Counted from the stretch's first letter, positions 45,318 to 54,721 are shown. The stretch: 64,000 nucleotides of DNA from Bifidobacterium simiarum (GCF_002802905.1 NZ_PEBK01000002.1:124001-188000); one strand, 5' to 3'. Translations and numbers: made by a program. The notes: generated from the letters alone by a model not told the origin.

Positions 45318-46628
45318 ATGTTCGTCCTGAAGAATGCATGGTCGGCGATGTGGCGCCGCTGGTGGCGCACGCTGCTGATCATGATCGTCGCGCTGGCGGT
45401 GTCGTTCGGATCGATGATCGGCCTTTCGGTGATCAACGCCGAGACCAAGGCGACCGGCAGCGAATACGACAAGCTCACCCCGGCGGTCACGTTCCGCCCC
45501 GACCGCGAGACCATCACGCAGGTCAAGGGCAAGGGGGACGCCGGCAAGGTCGACTGGACGAAGTACCGGCTTTCCTGGAACCAGTATTCCGAATACGTGC
45601 AGAAAAGCGGCATACAGCTGACCAACGCCTACTACGGCGAGACCACCACGGTGAAGCTGGACAAGGTGAAGAAGACGGCGAACGCCTCCGACGGCACCGG
45701 TTCGCTCACCGGCAAGCTCGCCTCCGACACCTTCGCGATCACCGGCTTCTCCGACGAAAGCGCCTCACAGGACGGCCTCAACGGCAAGTACACGATCGTC
45801 AGCGGCAAGAACCTCGGCTATGACGAGAACAGCGTCGGCCAGGCGCTCATCTCCGAATCGCTGGCCAAGGCCAACAACCTCAAGGTGGGCAGCACGTTCA
45901 CCGCCACGAACCCCTCGAAGACCTCCACCAAGCAGAACCTCAAGGTGACGGGCATCTACCGCAACACCGCGGCCGTGACCGAGGCGAAGACCGGTCTCGA
46001 CCCGGAGAACACGATCTACACGAACTACTACACGATGACCGTGCTCGGGCTCTCCACCACCGATCAGGCCGGCACCTCCACCAATCTCGACGTGGCGATG
46101 ATCCTGCAGAGCCCCTCCGACTACGACAAGTTCGTCAAGGCCGTGCGCAAGGCCGGCCTGTCCAGCGACTACGTGATCAGCTCCACCACGCTGAGCGACT
46201 ATGACGCGAAGATCGCCCCGCTGAAGTCCCTGGCCGCCAAGCTCAAGCCCGGGCTGATCGTGTTCGCCGTGGTCGGTGCCGCGCTGATCGTCCTGCTGCT
46301 GGCGCTCGGCATGCGCGGGCGGACCGAGGAGATCGGATTCCTCACCGCCGTGGGCATCGGACGCGGCGGCATCGCCAACCAGTTCGCGCTGGAGGCACAG
46401 ATCCCGCTGCTCGTCGGCTGGGCGATCGGCGTGGCCGCGGCCGCGTTCTCGGTCGGACCGGTATCGAACTGGCTAGCCGCGGGAGCGAACGCCAGCATTG
46501 ACGCAGGCATGATCTGGCGGATGGTCTGGATCGGCGTCGGCGTGCTCGTGGCGACGGCGGTGATCTGCTTCGTGCGGATGACGGCCATGAAGACGACGAC
46601 GATTCTCGGTTCCCGAATGGAGGCGTGA
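45318..46628 (+). CDS. FtsX-like ABC transporter permease
   Basis: The 436-aa protein has the MacB/FtsX topology: one helix near the N-terminus (about 15-35, WWRTLLIMIVALAVSFGSMI), a 270-residue extracytoplasmic domain, and three C-terminal helices (from GLIVFAVVGAALIVLLLALG). EEIGFLTAVGIGRGGI between the last helices is the coupling loop. Such permeases act mechanically on envelope or peptide substrates. GGAGAAG precedes ATG at 45318, preferred over a GTG six codons upstream. Its stop overlaps the ORF of an ABC ATPase-like gene. The 250-bp gap before it holds short AACAGTCGG repeats and a CGGGACGC/GCGTCCCG hairpin. Confidence 0.88.
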   Translation: MFVLKNAWSAMWRRWWRTLLIMIVALAVSFGSMIGLSVINAETKATGSEYDKLTPAVTFRPDRETITQVKGKGDAGKVDWTKYRLSWNQYSEYVQKSGIQLTNAYYGETTTVKLDKVKKTANASDGTGSLTGKLASDTFAITGFSDESASQDGLNGKYTIVSGKNLGYDENSVGQALISESLAKANNLKVGSTFTATNPSKTSTKQNLKVTGIYRNTAAVTEAKTGLDPENTIYTNYYTMTVLGLSTTDQAGTSTNLDVAMILQSPSDYDKFVKAVRKAGLSSDYVISSTTLSDYDAKIAPLKSLAAKLKPGLIVFAVVGAALIVLLLALGMRGRTEEIGFLTAVGIGRGGIANQFALEAQIPLLVGWAIGVAAAAFSVGPVSNWLAAGANASIDAGMIWRMVWIGVGVLVATAVICFVRMTAMKTTTILGSRMEA

Positions 46629-46630
46629 CG

Positions 46631-47707
46631 ATGAGCGACAAGACGACTGATACCGACAAGATCGACGACAAGACCACCGAAACCAACAAGCCGACCGATA
46701 CCACCACCGAACCCGACAAGATCGACCGTACCGAGCCCGTATTCGACATCGTCTACGACGACCCGACGAACGCCGAGGAAACGGTCGAGGAGATCCGGGT
46801 GACCCCTTCGATGACCGCAGGCGGCGAAGAGGACGATTCTCCGGAGGATCAGGCGGGGCCGGGTCAGGCAGAGCCGGCGGAACCGGAATCCGATGACGAG
46901 ACGGACGACGAAACTGGCGACAAGACCGACGACGAAACCGACGAACCTTCCGAACCGAAAGTGACGGCGGATGACCCGGAGGCCGAGCAGGTCGAACATG
47001 CGGCCAGCGCGGTGGACCGCGAACTCAAGAGCCGCAAGGACACGTTCACGTTCAAGACCTATCCGACGCTGGCCCTGAAGCATGTGTCGGTGGCGGCGGG
47101 CCGCGGAGGCGCCGGCGGCGACGTGCTGCACGACGTGAGCCTCGAGTTCTACCAGCGCCGCACCCATGCCGTGCTGGTCTCCTCCGAGGCGGAGCGCATG
47201 GCCGTCACCGGCCTGCTCGCCGGCATCGTGCGACCGACCGACGGCAAGGTGCAGTTCAAGAGCCAGGACCTGCACGAGTACACGCCGCAGGAATTCCGCG
47301 GCCATTTCATGGGATTCATCCCCCAGCGCGGTGCCGTGCGCACGGACTGGAGCGCCGTACGTAATCTGGTGGCCGCGATGGACGCCTCCAACCGCAACTT
47401 CCTGCGCCCCAAGCCGATTCTGGCCGAGCAGCTGCTGCAGCAGGTCGACTTCCCCGAGGAGATGGCGAACAAGCCGCTGACCGCGGTCAAGGAGCTGGAT
47501 CGCCGCCGCGCGGCCATCGCCCGCGCCCTGTCCTGCGAGCCGTCGGTGATTCTGGCCGACGAACCGACGTCTCAGCTGGGCGAGGAGACCGCGGAAACGG
47601 TCTGGGACCTGCTCTCCGGTCTGACCCGTCACGACGACTACTGCGTGATCATCGTCACCGAGGATCGTGATCTGGCCAACCGCGCCGACGTCACCTACGA
47701 GATCTGA
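46631..47707 (+). CDS. ABC protein with degenerate P-loop, partner of the FtsX-like permease
   Basis: The 358-aa protein begins with about 135 residues of Asp/Glu/Thr-rich disorder (DDETDDETGDKTDDE-like). The rest aligns with a MacB/LolD-type ABC domain: a TLALKHVSV strand, then HAVLVSSEAERMAV where Walker A (GxxGxGKS/T) should be, so the P-loop lysine and glycines are missing. A Q-loop follows (FMGFIPQRGAVRTDWSAVRN). The LSGGQ signature is replaced by AVKELDRRRAAIARA. Walker B and switch (VILADEPTSQLG, IIVTEDRDLA) look intact, though the switch His is absent. GGAGG precedes ATG 8 nt away, and the permease stop lies within it. It is likely a catalytically impaired or structural partner. Confidence 0.85.
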   Translation: MSDKTTDTDKIDDKTTETNKPTDTTTEPDKIDRTEPVFDIVYDDPTNAEETVEEIRVTPSMTAGGEEDDSPEDQAGPGQAEPAEPESDDETDDETGDKTDDETDEPSEPKVTADDPEAEQVEHAASAVDRELKSRKDTFTFKTYPTLALKHVSVAAGRGGAGGDVLHDVSLEFYQRRTHAVLVSSEAERMAVTGLLAGIVRPTDGKVQFKSQDLHEYTPQEFRGHFMGFIPQRGAVRTDWSAVRNLVAAMDASNRNFLRPKPILAEQLLQQVDFPEEMANKPLTAVKELDRRRAAIARALSCEPSVILADEPTSQLGEETAETVWDLLSGLTRHDDYCVIIVTEDRDLANRADVTYEI

Positions 47708-47791
47708 CCGACCGATCCGATCGCACGAAATCCGCGCCGGTCGACCGCAATCCGATCGACCGCAATCCGATCGCCGCGGATACGATCCGGG

Positions 47792-48718
47792 TCACTCGTG
47801 GAAGACGCCGTCGCGGATGTTGACGTAGCCTTCCGGTTCGATCTGGAAGGTGGAGTGCTCCACCGACACGGGGAAATGATCGCGCACGCATTGCTGCAGC
47901 GAGGTCAGCACGTCGGCGTAGTCGTCGACATTCTCGGCGTCCACCACCACATGGGCGCTCAGCGTGGGCAGTCCGGTGGCCACGGTGATGGCGTGCAGAT
48001 CGTGCACGTCCACCACATGCGGCACGTTGCGCAGATGGGTGCGTACGGCGTCGAGATCCAGCCCTTCCGGCGTTTCCTCCAGCAGCACCCGCATGCTGGA
48101 ATGGAGCAGCTTGCCGGCGCGGGGGATCATCATCAGCGCGATCACCGTGCCGGCGATCGAATCGAAGTTCGACCATCCGGTGGTCATCACCAGCACAGCC
48201 GACACCACCACGGCCACCGAGCCGAGTGCGTCGTTGACCACTTCCAGGAACGCGGCCTTCATGTTCATGTTGGACTGCCGGTCGCCCATGAGAATGATCA
48301 TCGAGGCGATATTCGCCAGCAGGCCGAGCACGCCGAAGAACAATAGCAGCCGCGGCGCCTCCATCTGCTCGCCGCCGCCGAGCAGGCGCTGTACGGCCTC
48401 GATCAGCGCGAACAGCCCCACCGCCAGCAGGGCGAGCGCGCCGCCGGCCGCGGTCACCACCTCAAGACGCGCCCATCCCCACGTTCGTGAGGCGCTGGGC
48501 TTGCGTCGCATCAGCACCGCGGTCACGGTCGAGGCGGCCAGCACCGAGATGTCAGTGAGCATGTGGCCGGCGTCCACCATCAGCGCCAGAGAGCCGGTGA
48601 CCGCCGCACCGGCGATCTCCGCCACCAGAATCGTGGCGGAGAGGCACAGCGCGATGATCAGCCGCCGCGCATGGCCCGGATCGCCGATATTGCCCGTGGA
48701 ATGCGTATGTTCGCTCAT
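47792..48718 (-). CDS. Cation diffusion facilitator (Zn/Cd/Co exporter)
   Basis: The 308-aa protein has six membrane helices with the metal site in VDAGHMLTDISV (TM2, HxxxD) and LEVVNDALGSVAVV (TM5, NxxxD variant of HxxxD). A cytoplasmic ferredoxin-like domain (about 215-300) with DLHAITVATGLPTLSAHVVV follows. The N-terminal EHTHSTG tail is slightly His-rich. CDF proteins exchange divalent metal for protons. The Asn in place of the TM5 His hints at altered metal preference (Asn/Asp sites occur in Co/Cd/Mn types). It is monocistronic, convergent with the ABC gene. The gap 47708-47791 holds GACCGCAATCCGATC repeats. Confidence 0.9.
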   Translation of the reverse strand: MSEHTHSTGNIGDPGHARRLIIALCLSATILVAEIAGAAVTGSLALMVDAGHMLTDISVLAASTVTAVLMRRKPSASRTWGWARLEVVTAAGGALALLAVGLFALIEAVQRLLGGGEQMEAPRLLLFFGVLGLLANIASMIILMGDRQSNMNMKAAFLEVVNDALGSVAVVVSAVLVMTTGWSNFDSIAGTVIALMMIPRAGKLLHSSMRVLLEETPEGLDLDAVRTHLRNVPHVVDVHDLHAITVATGLPTLSAHVVVDAENVDDYADVLTSLQQCVRDHFPVSVEHSTFQIEPEGYVNIRDGVFHE

Positions 48719-48784
48719 ACCACCGAACCTACTCCTCCGGGCGAATCCGGTCTACCCAGACGATCCGGCCAAGCGACCTCCCGG

Positions 48785-50047
48785 CTACTCCTGAAAGACC
48801 TCCGGGCGTTCGGGGTCGCCCGGCTCGGTGTCGAGCGTACCCTCGGCGTGCAGGAACTCGCGCCAGAACTCCAGCGACTGCCCGTACGGGCGGGCGTCGG
48901 CGCCGTGGGCCTGCAGATCGGCCTTGGCCTCGCGCACGTCCACCGCGCGCAGACCGTCGAAGTAGCTCAGCAGCCCCTCGAACTGGGAGCGGTCGTAGAA
49001 CAGCGAGGAGACGATCTCGGTGAGCCGCTGGGCACGCGGCAGCGGCAGCGAATCCCAGTGGCGCAGCTCGATGAAGTTCTTGAGTCGCACGTCGTTGAAA
49101 TGCGTGGAGATCAGATGGTTGATCTCCGCCTGGTTCAGTTCGCGATCCGGGTAGAGATCGGCCGCCGTATCGAACGGCGCCGAGAAGACGGGCCGGTCGC
49201 CGGTGTATTCCGGGGTGTGCGAAAGATCGGCGATGAACACGGGGGTGGTGAGCACGTCCGTCGCGTAATGCTCCCAGTCGTAGTTGTCGTCGTACAGGCC
49301 CCACAGCTGGTCGGTGCGCTGCGGATCGATGTGATCCCACATCTCCTGACGCAGCAGCGGGAACGGGTTCGTCTCCTTCTCGAAGAACGGGGTGTTACGG
49401 AAGAACCATGCGAGGATCGGGCCGACCGCCGTGCCGATGCGAAGCTTGTCGATGGAGTCCTTCTCGCTGAAGTAGTCGATGCTCACCTGGGTGGAGGCGG
49501 ACGCGCGCATCATGCAGAACCCGTATCGTGCGATGTGCGAGAAGTACTTCTGCATCGCGTGGTAGCGAGACTTCGGGATGATCTCGATCTCCTTGTAGGA
49601 GGTGTCGGGCTGGTAGCCGTAGTTGATCAGGCGGATGCCGAACCGGTCGAGGATCGGATCGATGTCCCGGCGGAATTCCGTGTACAGCTGTTCGAGATCG
49701 TCGGCGTGGCTAAGCACGCCCAGCGAGCATTCGATCTGCCCGCCCGGTTCCAGCGAGATCGCGATGCCGTCGCGTCCGAGACCGAGCAGATGGCCGTCCT
49801 CGTAGTATTCACGGGTGGGATCGTAGAACTGCGCGAGTGCCTGCAGCACGCTGCGGATGCCGTGCGGTTCGGCGTAGGTCACCGCCTTGCCGGTGGATTT
49901 GCGGATCGGCAGATGCTCGATCTCCACGCCGAAGCCCCGGTGATCGGGGGTCTTGATGCCGGATTCGAAGAACCGCACCAGACTGGCCACATGCTTGGGA
50001 TTCGGGACCGTGGTCTGGTGGGCAAAGTCAAAGGCTCGTATCGTCAT
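48785..50047 (-). CDS. Glutamate-cysteine ligase family protein (GCS2-like)
   Basis: The 420-aa soluble protein resembles GCS2/EgtA-like carboxylate-amine ligases, which join glutamate to an amine with ATP. Visible marks are GFGVEIEHLPIR (metal-binding Glu residues, about 40), ISLEPGGQIECSLG (about 98), MMRASASTQVSIDY and a C-terminal NFIELRHWDSLP. True GshA makes gamma-glutamylcysteine for glutathione; bifidobacteria are generally not glutathione makers, so the product may differ. It starts 178 bp after a class II glutamine amidotransferase gene on the same strand. That pairing recalls EgtA/EgtC, although no EgtB or EgtD is nearby. Confidence 0.85.
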   Translation of the reverse strand: MTIRAFDFAHQTTVPNPKHVASLVRFFESGIKTPDHRGFGVEIEHLPIRKSTGKAVTYAEPHGIRSVLQALAQFYDPTREYYEDGHLLGLGRDGIAISLEPGGQIECSLGVLSHADDLEQLYTEFRRDIDPILDRFGIRLINYGYQPDTSYKEIEIIPKSRYHAMQKYFSHIARYGFCMMRASASTQVSIDYFSEKDSIDKLRIGTAVGPILAWFFRNTPFFEKETNPFPLLRQEMWDHIDPQRTDQLWGLYDDNYDWEHYATDVLTTPVFIADLSHTPEYTGDRPVFSAPFDTAADLYPDRELNQAEINHLISTHFNDVRLKNFIELRHWDSLPLPRAQRLTEIVSSLFYDRSQFEGLLSYFDGLRAVDVREAKADLQAHGADARPYGQSLEFWREFLHAEGTLDTEPGDPERPEVFQE

Positions 50048-50225
50048 GCTTCATCAGCCTACGCGAGACGGGCCGGCAACACCCGACCGGGGCTATACGA
50101 ATAATCGATATGCCGCGCAATCCCCGATTTCCTCGCGCGGGCCGGATCACACGGATCGGCTTACCTCGCGCGGGTCGTTTCACCTCATGCGGGCCACCTT
50201 CCCTCGCGCGGCGAGGACCGGCCGC

Positions 50226-51080
50226 TTACAACGCTTCGATATGGAACTCGCCGGTGCGGTTGGAGGCCACGATCATCCGGTTGTTCTCCAGCGTCTGCCA
50301 GCCGTCGCGTTCGCGCTGCTCGAATCCGGAGCTGGCCGCCACCACGCCGCCGCCGGCGAGCGCACGGTACCGGATGCGCCGGTAGTCGCGGGCGTGCTCC
50401 TTCTGCCCGTAGCGGGCGTAGAGGTCCTCGATCTCCGGTTCGGGGTCGAGGCTGCCCACGGCGTGTACGCAGATGAATTCGTCACCGGTCTGGATCATGC
50501 AGTTGTACGAGGACTTCGGGTAGCCGCCGCGCAGGTCCTTGATGGCCTCGCGCACGGCGTCGGGCAGTTCGAGGCCCTTGTGGAAGTAGGAGAGCACCAG
50601 CGCGAAGTACACGGCGGAATCGCTTTTGCCGCCGGTGCGCAGCATGTCGAGTTCGGAGACCGGCTTGCTCGGGGCGCGCACGATGTTGCGCTGATGGGCG
50701 TCGGAGATGTCGCCGTTGTGGATGAACGAGACGCCGTCGGCGAAGAAGGGCTGCTGGTTCTCCATGATCAGCGGCAGTCCGGAGGAGGCCAGACGCAGAT
50801 GGTAGAGCGCGCCTCGAGCGCCCTGACACTCGATGGAGCGGAACACCGGGTCGGCGTAGGCCGAGGAGGTGGATTTGTACACGCTCACGTTGTTCGACGG
50901 GGTAGGCGCCCCGCCGTCACGGATGCCGGCCGGCTGATACGGGTCGGTGACCAGCGCCGCGCCCCAACCGTCGTTGTGGATGATGGCCATCTGCTGGAAC
51001 GTCTCGAGTTGGGAGTTCGTCAGCACGTCATCAAGACTCAGGTTGTCCCCCGGTGTAGCGTATCCCAACAATCTGCACAT
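50226..51080 (-). CDS. Class II glutamine amidotransferase-like hydrolase
   Basis: The 284-aa Ntn-hydrolase starts MCRLLGY, giving Cys2 as nucleophile once Met is removed. A second in-frame start (GTG, two codons earlier) would bury the Cys, which decides for ATG at 51080. Glutamine-site motifs follow: HNDGWGAALV (about 36), ALYHLRLASSG (about 88), and PFFADGVSFIHNGDIS (about 112). The C-terminal half lacks a synthase domain, as in EgtC and YafJ. EgtC removes glutamate from a gamma-glutamyl intermediate in ergothioneine synthesis; here the GCS2-like neighbour could supply a gamma-glutamyl substrate. An 9-bp-armed dyad lies in its promoter. Confidence 0.88.
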   Translation of the reverse strand: MCRLLGYATPGDNLSLDDVLTNSQLETFQQMAIIHNDGWGAALVTDPYQPAGIRDGGAPTPSNNVSVYKSTSSAYADPVFRSIECQGARGALYHLRLASSGLPLIMENQQPFFADGVSFIHNGDISDAHQRNIVRAPSKPVSELDMLRTGGKSDSAVYFALVLSYFHKGLELPDAVREAIKDLRGGYPKSSYNCMIQTGDEFICVHAVGSLDPEPEIEDLYARYGQKEHARDYRRIRYRALAGGGVVAASSGFEQRERDGWQTLENNRMIVASNRTGEFHIEAL

Positions 51081-51122
51081 AGCCACCTACCATAGCGGCA
51101 GTGGGATACGACGTGCCACCGG

Positions 51123-51145
51123 CGTTATAGCGAATGGCTATAACG
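51123..51145. promoter_or_regulatory. Perfect 9-bp dyad upstream of the amidotransferase gene
   Basis: CGTTATAGC-GAATG-GCTATAACG lies 43-65 bp before the start codon. It contains TATAAC/TATAGC sequences that could be the -10 box, so a bound repressor would block the promoter. The protein that binds is unknown. Confidence 0.5.
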
Positions 51146-51265
51146 TCCGATGGCCGGCTAATGGTCGTAAGGGGTGACCGGCCGATGGGACCGGCGGCCA
51201 TCCAAGGGTCGTAGGGAGGCCGTTCCCGTCGCCGACGCGATCTGACGGCCTGCCCCGAGCCTTGC

Positions 51266-54200
51266 CTACGCCGCCTTTTCGGCCGGCTCCCCCACGCTTG
51301 ACGCCGGCCGCAGGTCGAAGTTCGGTTTCGAACGCGGATGGGCCACGGTCTGGCCGTCCACCTCGATCGTACGGGTCAGGTCCGTCTGAACCGACCCCGC
51401 CACCGACTCCGTCCGGGCCGCGGCTTCGCTTTCCGCCGCGGCGATGGCCGCCGCACGCTCGTTCTCCGCCTCCTCGCGCTGTTCGGCGCGGATCTCCTGC
51501 AGGGTGATCGGCTTCTTCGCCCGTCGCAGAGCCACGCGCTTCAAGGCCGGCACCTTGTTGGTGGAGACGAACAGCGGCTGCACCTCCACCACCGGGTTAT
51601 ATGCGGCAAGGCCGAACCATTTCACCGGGTTGCCGGCCAGATGACGGATCGCGTACTTTACGCGCAGCGAGGTGGCGCCGCGCGAGGTGATCTTGGATTC
51701 CGGCATCAGGGCCTTGTGCACCAGCACGTACTGGATCGTGCCGATCTCCGGGTCCTCGTCCACCTTCGGGTAGATCACGGTCTGCCGCGGCAGGGTGCCG
51801 TCGTTGATCAGATCGTGCATGATCTGATGCAGGTACGTGGCCACGTTCTGGCTCACCTTGAAGCCGAGGCGGATGCGCACGCGGAACAGGAAGCTGGTGC
51901 CGAAGTTCTCCACCGAGTATTCGCGCGTGAACGGGTCGTCGGTCACCTGCACGGAGACCGCCCACCATGCGCGGGCCCGCTTGGGATGGTTCGCGAAGAT
52001 CGAGTAGAAGATGTCGGTGTCGAGACGCCGCAGCTCGGGGTCGGACGTCAGGTACACGAGGTTGTCGGCGTAGTACGGGATCTTGAAGTCGCGGTGCAGC
52101 GCGTCGAGGGCGGGCAGGAACTCCTTGGGCCACATGTGCCGGCGCTGCGAACGCTCGACCTTGGTGCCCTGATCCCAGGTGACCATGATGCCCAGGATCG
52201 CGAGGGTGAGCAGCATGGTGAACCAGCCGCCGTGCAGGAACTTCGACATCGAGGCGATGAAGAACAGCGTCTGGATGGCGAGGAACAGGATCGCGAACAC
52301 GATGGCGAACACCCGCCGCTTCCACGCGCACCAGATGTAGGCGGCCAGCAGGATCGTGGTGGTGATCATCGTGATCGTCAGCGCCAGACCGTAGGCGGCG
52401 GTGATGTGCTCGGAATCCTTGAACATGGCCAGCACGCTCAGGGTGGCGGCGCACAGCACGATGTTGACGGCCGGGATGTAGAGCTGGCCGCGGGTTCGGG
52501 CCGGGTAGCGCACCTGCAGGTGGGGCATCCAGTTGAGGCCGGTGGCTTCGGAGACCATGGTGAACGCGCCGGTGATCAGGGCCTGCGAGGCGATCACGCC
52601 GGCGGCCACCGACAGGACGACGGCCACCGAACGCAGGTTCGGCGTCATCATCTGGAAGAACGGGTTGAGGCTTTTGATCCCGTACAGGGATTCGTTGTGC
52701 TGGTTGCGCAGGATCCACGCACCCTGACCGAAGTAGTTGAGGATCAGGGCGATCTTGATGAACGGCCAGGTGGCGTAGATGTTGCCGCGACCCACATGGC
52801 CCATGTCGGAGTACAGCGCCTCGGCACCGGTGGTGGCGAGGAACACGGTGCCCATCACGGCGAGACCGGCCTTGTTGCCCGGGTCGAACAGCAGGAAGTC
52901 GATGCCGTACCACGGGTTGAGCGCGGCGAAGACCGTCCAGTCGGTGCCGAGATTCGCCACGCCGACCACGGCAAGGAACGAGAACCAGATCATCACGACG
53001 ATGCCGAACACCTTGCCGATGCTTTCGGTGCCGCGCGACTGGATCGCAAACAGCACGACGATGATGCACACGGTGATCATCAGGGTCAGATTGTCGTTGG
53101 CGTCGAAGATCGGTTCCAGCTGCGGGATGGTCTGCAGACCCTCGACGGCCGAGCTGATCGACACGGCCGGGGTGAGCACGGAGTCGGCGAGGAACGCCGC
53201 ACCGCCGATCATGGCCGGATACGCCAGCCATTTGCCGTACCGGCGGACCATCGAATACAGCGCGAAGATGCCGCCTTCGCCCTTGTTGTCGATGCGCATG
53301 GCGATCAGCACGTACTTGACCGTGGTGATCAGCGTGACCGACCAGAACAGCAGTGACAGCAGGCCGAGCACGGACTGCCGGTCGGCGTACTGGATGCCGC
53401 CCTGACCGGAGACGAAGGACTGCGCCATGTACAGCGGCGAGGTACCGATGTCGCCGTACACCACGCCCAGCGCCACGATCGCCATGGCCAGCGTGACGCG
53501 GTCCGGGCTGTTCTGCACCCGACGCCACCATTTGCCGATCCGGGTCTTCGGCGTCTTTTTTGCCTTTTTCTCGGATTTCTCGGCTTCGCGCTTCGCGCGT
53601 TCGGCCTCGGCCTTCTCCTCCGGAGGCACGATGTGATGCGAGATCTTCGGAGCCTTGACGATACCGGTCAGCTGCAGCGATCCGGTGTCGGTCACCGAGA
53701 TCGGCGGCAGCACCCTCGTCACCGCGGTCGAAGGATCCGACGGGTCGGAGGCCGGCTGGGTCTTCGGGGTCTTCGCCGACGACGGGGTTTTCCCGGCCGA
53801 CGGGGACTTCCCGGCCGATGAGGTCTTCGCAGTCGTGGTCTTCGCAGTCGGTGCCTTCGCAGCCGATGACTTCGTCACCGCGGCCTTTGCCGTCTCCTGA
53901 GATTTCGTCGTGGATTGCGTCGGCTTGTTCTTCTTTGCGGATTTCGCCGGTTTCGCGGGCTTCCCCGGTTTCGCGGGCTTCGCAGGGTTCACCGGCTTCG
54001 CGGACGTGTTCTCAGCCGACTGTGCGGACCGTTCGGTCTTATCGGACTGTGTCTGTGTGGTCTTAACGGACTGTGTAGTCTTAACTGACTGTGCGACAGA
54101 CTCTGCGGTCTTGGCGGTCCGGACTGTCTTGGCGGTCCGGACTGTTTCAGGGGATTCTGCGGTCTTGAGAGACTGTTCGGTCTCGATATGAATGGTCCCG

Positions 54201-54307
54201 GTCTGGGTATCGGATCCGGCCGGTTGTTCGGTTACCGGCTCGCCGCCGGTACTTTCCGCCTCCGCATCTTCGGCGGTGTTATTGGCGACGTCATTCTGCT
54301 TCGCCAT
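51266..54307 (-). CDS. kup: Kup-type potassium transporter with long disordered N-terminus
   Basis: The 1013-aa protein imports potassium with protons. Residues 1-220 are Lys/Thr/Ala/Ser-rich low complexity (KPAKPAKSAKKNK, AKTTTAKTSS). The Kup core (about 275-710) has 12 helices, with ALGVVYGDIGTSPLYMAQSF in TM1, EGGIFALYSMVRRYGKW and IGGAAFLADSVLTPAVSISS. A cytoplasmic C-terminal domain (about 720-930) and an Ala/Glu-rich tail end it. Usual Kup proteins are about 630 aa; the extra length is the tail and the N-terminus. GGAGGTTGCAC precedes ATG at 54307, and an in-frame start 21 codons upstream is rejected. Confidence 0.95.
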   Translation of the reverse strand: MAKQNDVANNTAEDAEAESTGGEPVTEQPAGSDTQTGTIHIETEQSLKTAESPETVRTAKTVRTAKTAESVAQSVKTTQSVKTTQTQSDKTERSAQSAENTSAKPVNPAKPAKPGKPAKPAKSAKKNKPTQSTTKSQETAKAAVTKSSAAKAPTAKTTTAKTSSAGKSPSAGKTPSSAKTPKTQPASDPSDPSTAVTRVLPPISVTDTGSLQLTGIVKAPKISHHIVPPEEKAEAERAKREAEKSEKKAKKTPKTRIGKWWRRVQNSPDRVTLAMAIVALGVVYGDIGTSPLYMAQSFVSGQGGIQYADRQSVLGLLSLLFWSVTLITTVKYVLIAMRIDNKGEGGIFALYSMVRRYGKWLAYPAMIGGAAFLADSVLTPAVSISSAVEGLQTIPQLEPIFDANDNLTLMITVCIIVVLFAIQSRGTESIGKVFGIVVMIWFSFLAVVGVANLGTDWTVFAALNPWYGIDFLLFDPGNKAGLAVMGTVFLATTGAEALYSDMGHVGRGNIYATWPFIKIALILNYFGQGAWILRNQHNESLYGIKSLNPFFQMMTPNLRSVAVVLSVAAGVIASQALITGAFTMVSEATGLNWMPHLQVRYPARTRGQLYIPAVNIVLCAATLSVLAMFKDSEHITAAYGLALTITMITTTILLAAYIWCAWKRRVFAIVFAILFLAIQTLFFIASMSKFLHGGWFTMLLTLAILGIMVTWDQGTKVERSQRRHMWPKEFLPALDALHRDFKIPYYADNLVYLTSDPELRRLDTDIFYSIFANHPKRARAWWAVSVQVTDDPFTREYSVENFGTSFLFRVRIRLGFKVSQNVATYLHQIMHDLINDGTLPRQTVIYPKVDEDPEIGTIQYVLVHKALMPESKITSRGATSLRVKYAIRHLAGNPVKWFGLAAYNPVVEVQPLFVSTNKVPALKRVALRRAKKPITLQEIRAEQREEAENERAAAIAAAESEAAARTESVAGSVQTDLTRTIEVDGQTVAHPRSKPNFDLRPASSVGEPAEKAA

Positions 54308-54721
54308 GTGCAACCTCCAGCATTCAACACAACGGTTTACTGCACTGCATCGGCTGTCGGGCAGCCGCATTCATGGATTACGAATCCATAACACCTTCAC
54401 ATTTTCTCAATGCGAAGAAAAAGGCTACCACTCTCCGAGCAAAAGCACTAAACACACTCGGGACGCCAGTGTGCGAATAGCGGGGTCGGTTCAACACCGG
54501 GCAGTCGGAAGCCGGCTCAATATCAACGATCCCAACGGGTCACGAGATTCTCCCCACTGTTCCCCCGACCGTGAAATTCCCACGACAACTTTCGGCACAG
54601 TGTCGGGTCCGATAGGACGGTACCGCGCCGGATATCGTCGGATGGAGGCGGTTGTCGGCTGGTTCCGGATGGTGCCGGTCGGTACCGGATGGCGGCAGTT
54701 GTCGGCGGATTCAGCTCGGCG
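54308..54721 (-). promoter_or_regulatory. 414-bp leader/promoter region of kup
   Basis: No gene is visible. Read on the minus strand, about 54576-54530 contains GGTCGGGGGAACAGTGGGG followed by AGAATCTCGTGACC. This loosely recalls the conserved core of ydaO-type c-di-AMP riboswitches (GGGGGA...GGGGUGAAUC), which are known upstream of potassium transporter genes. The match is partial and I could not fold the full aptamer. Confidence 0.2.
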
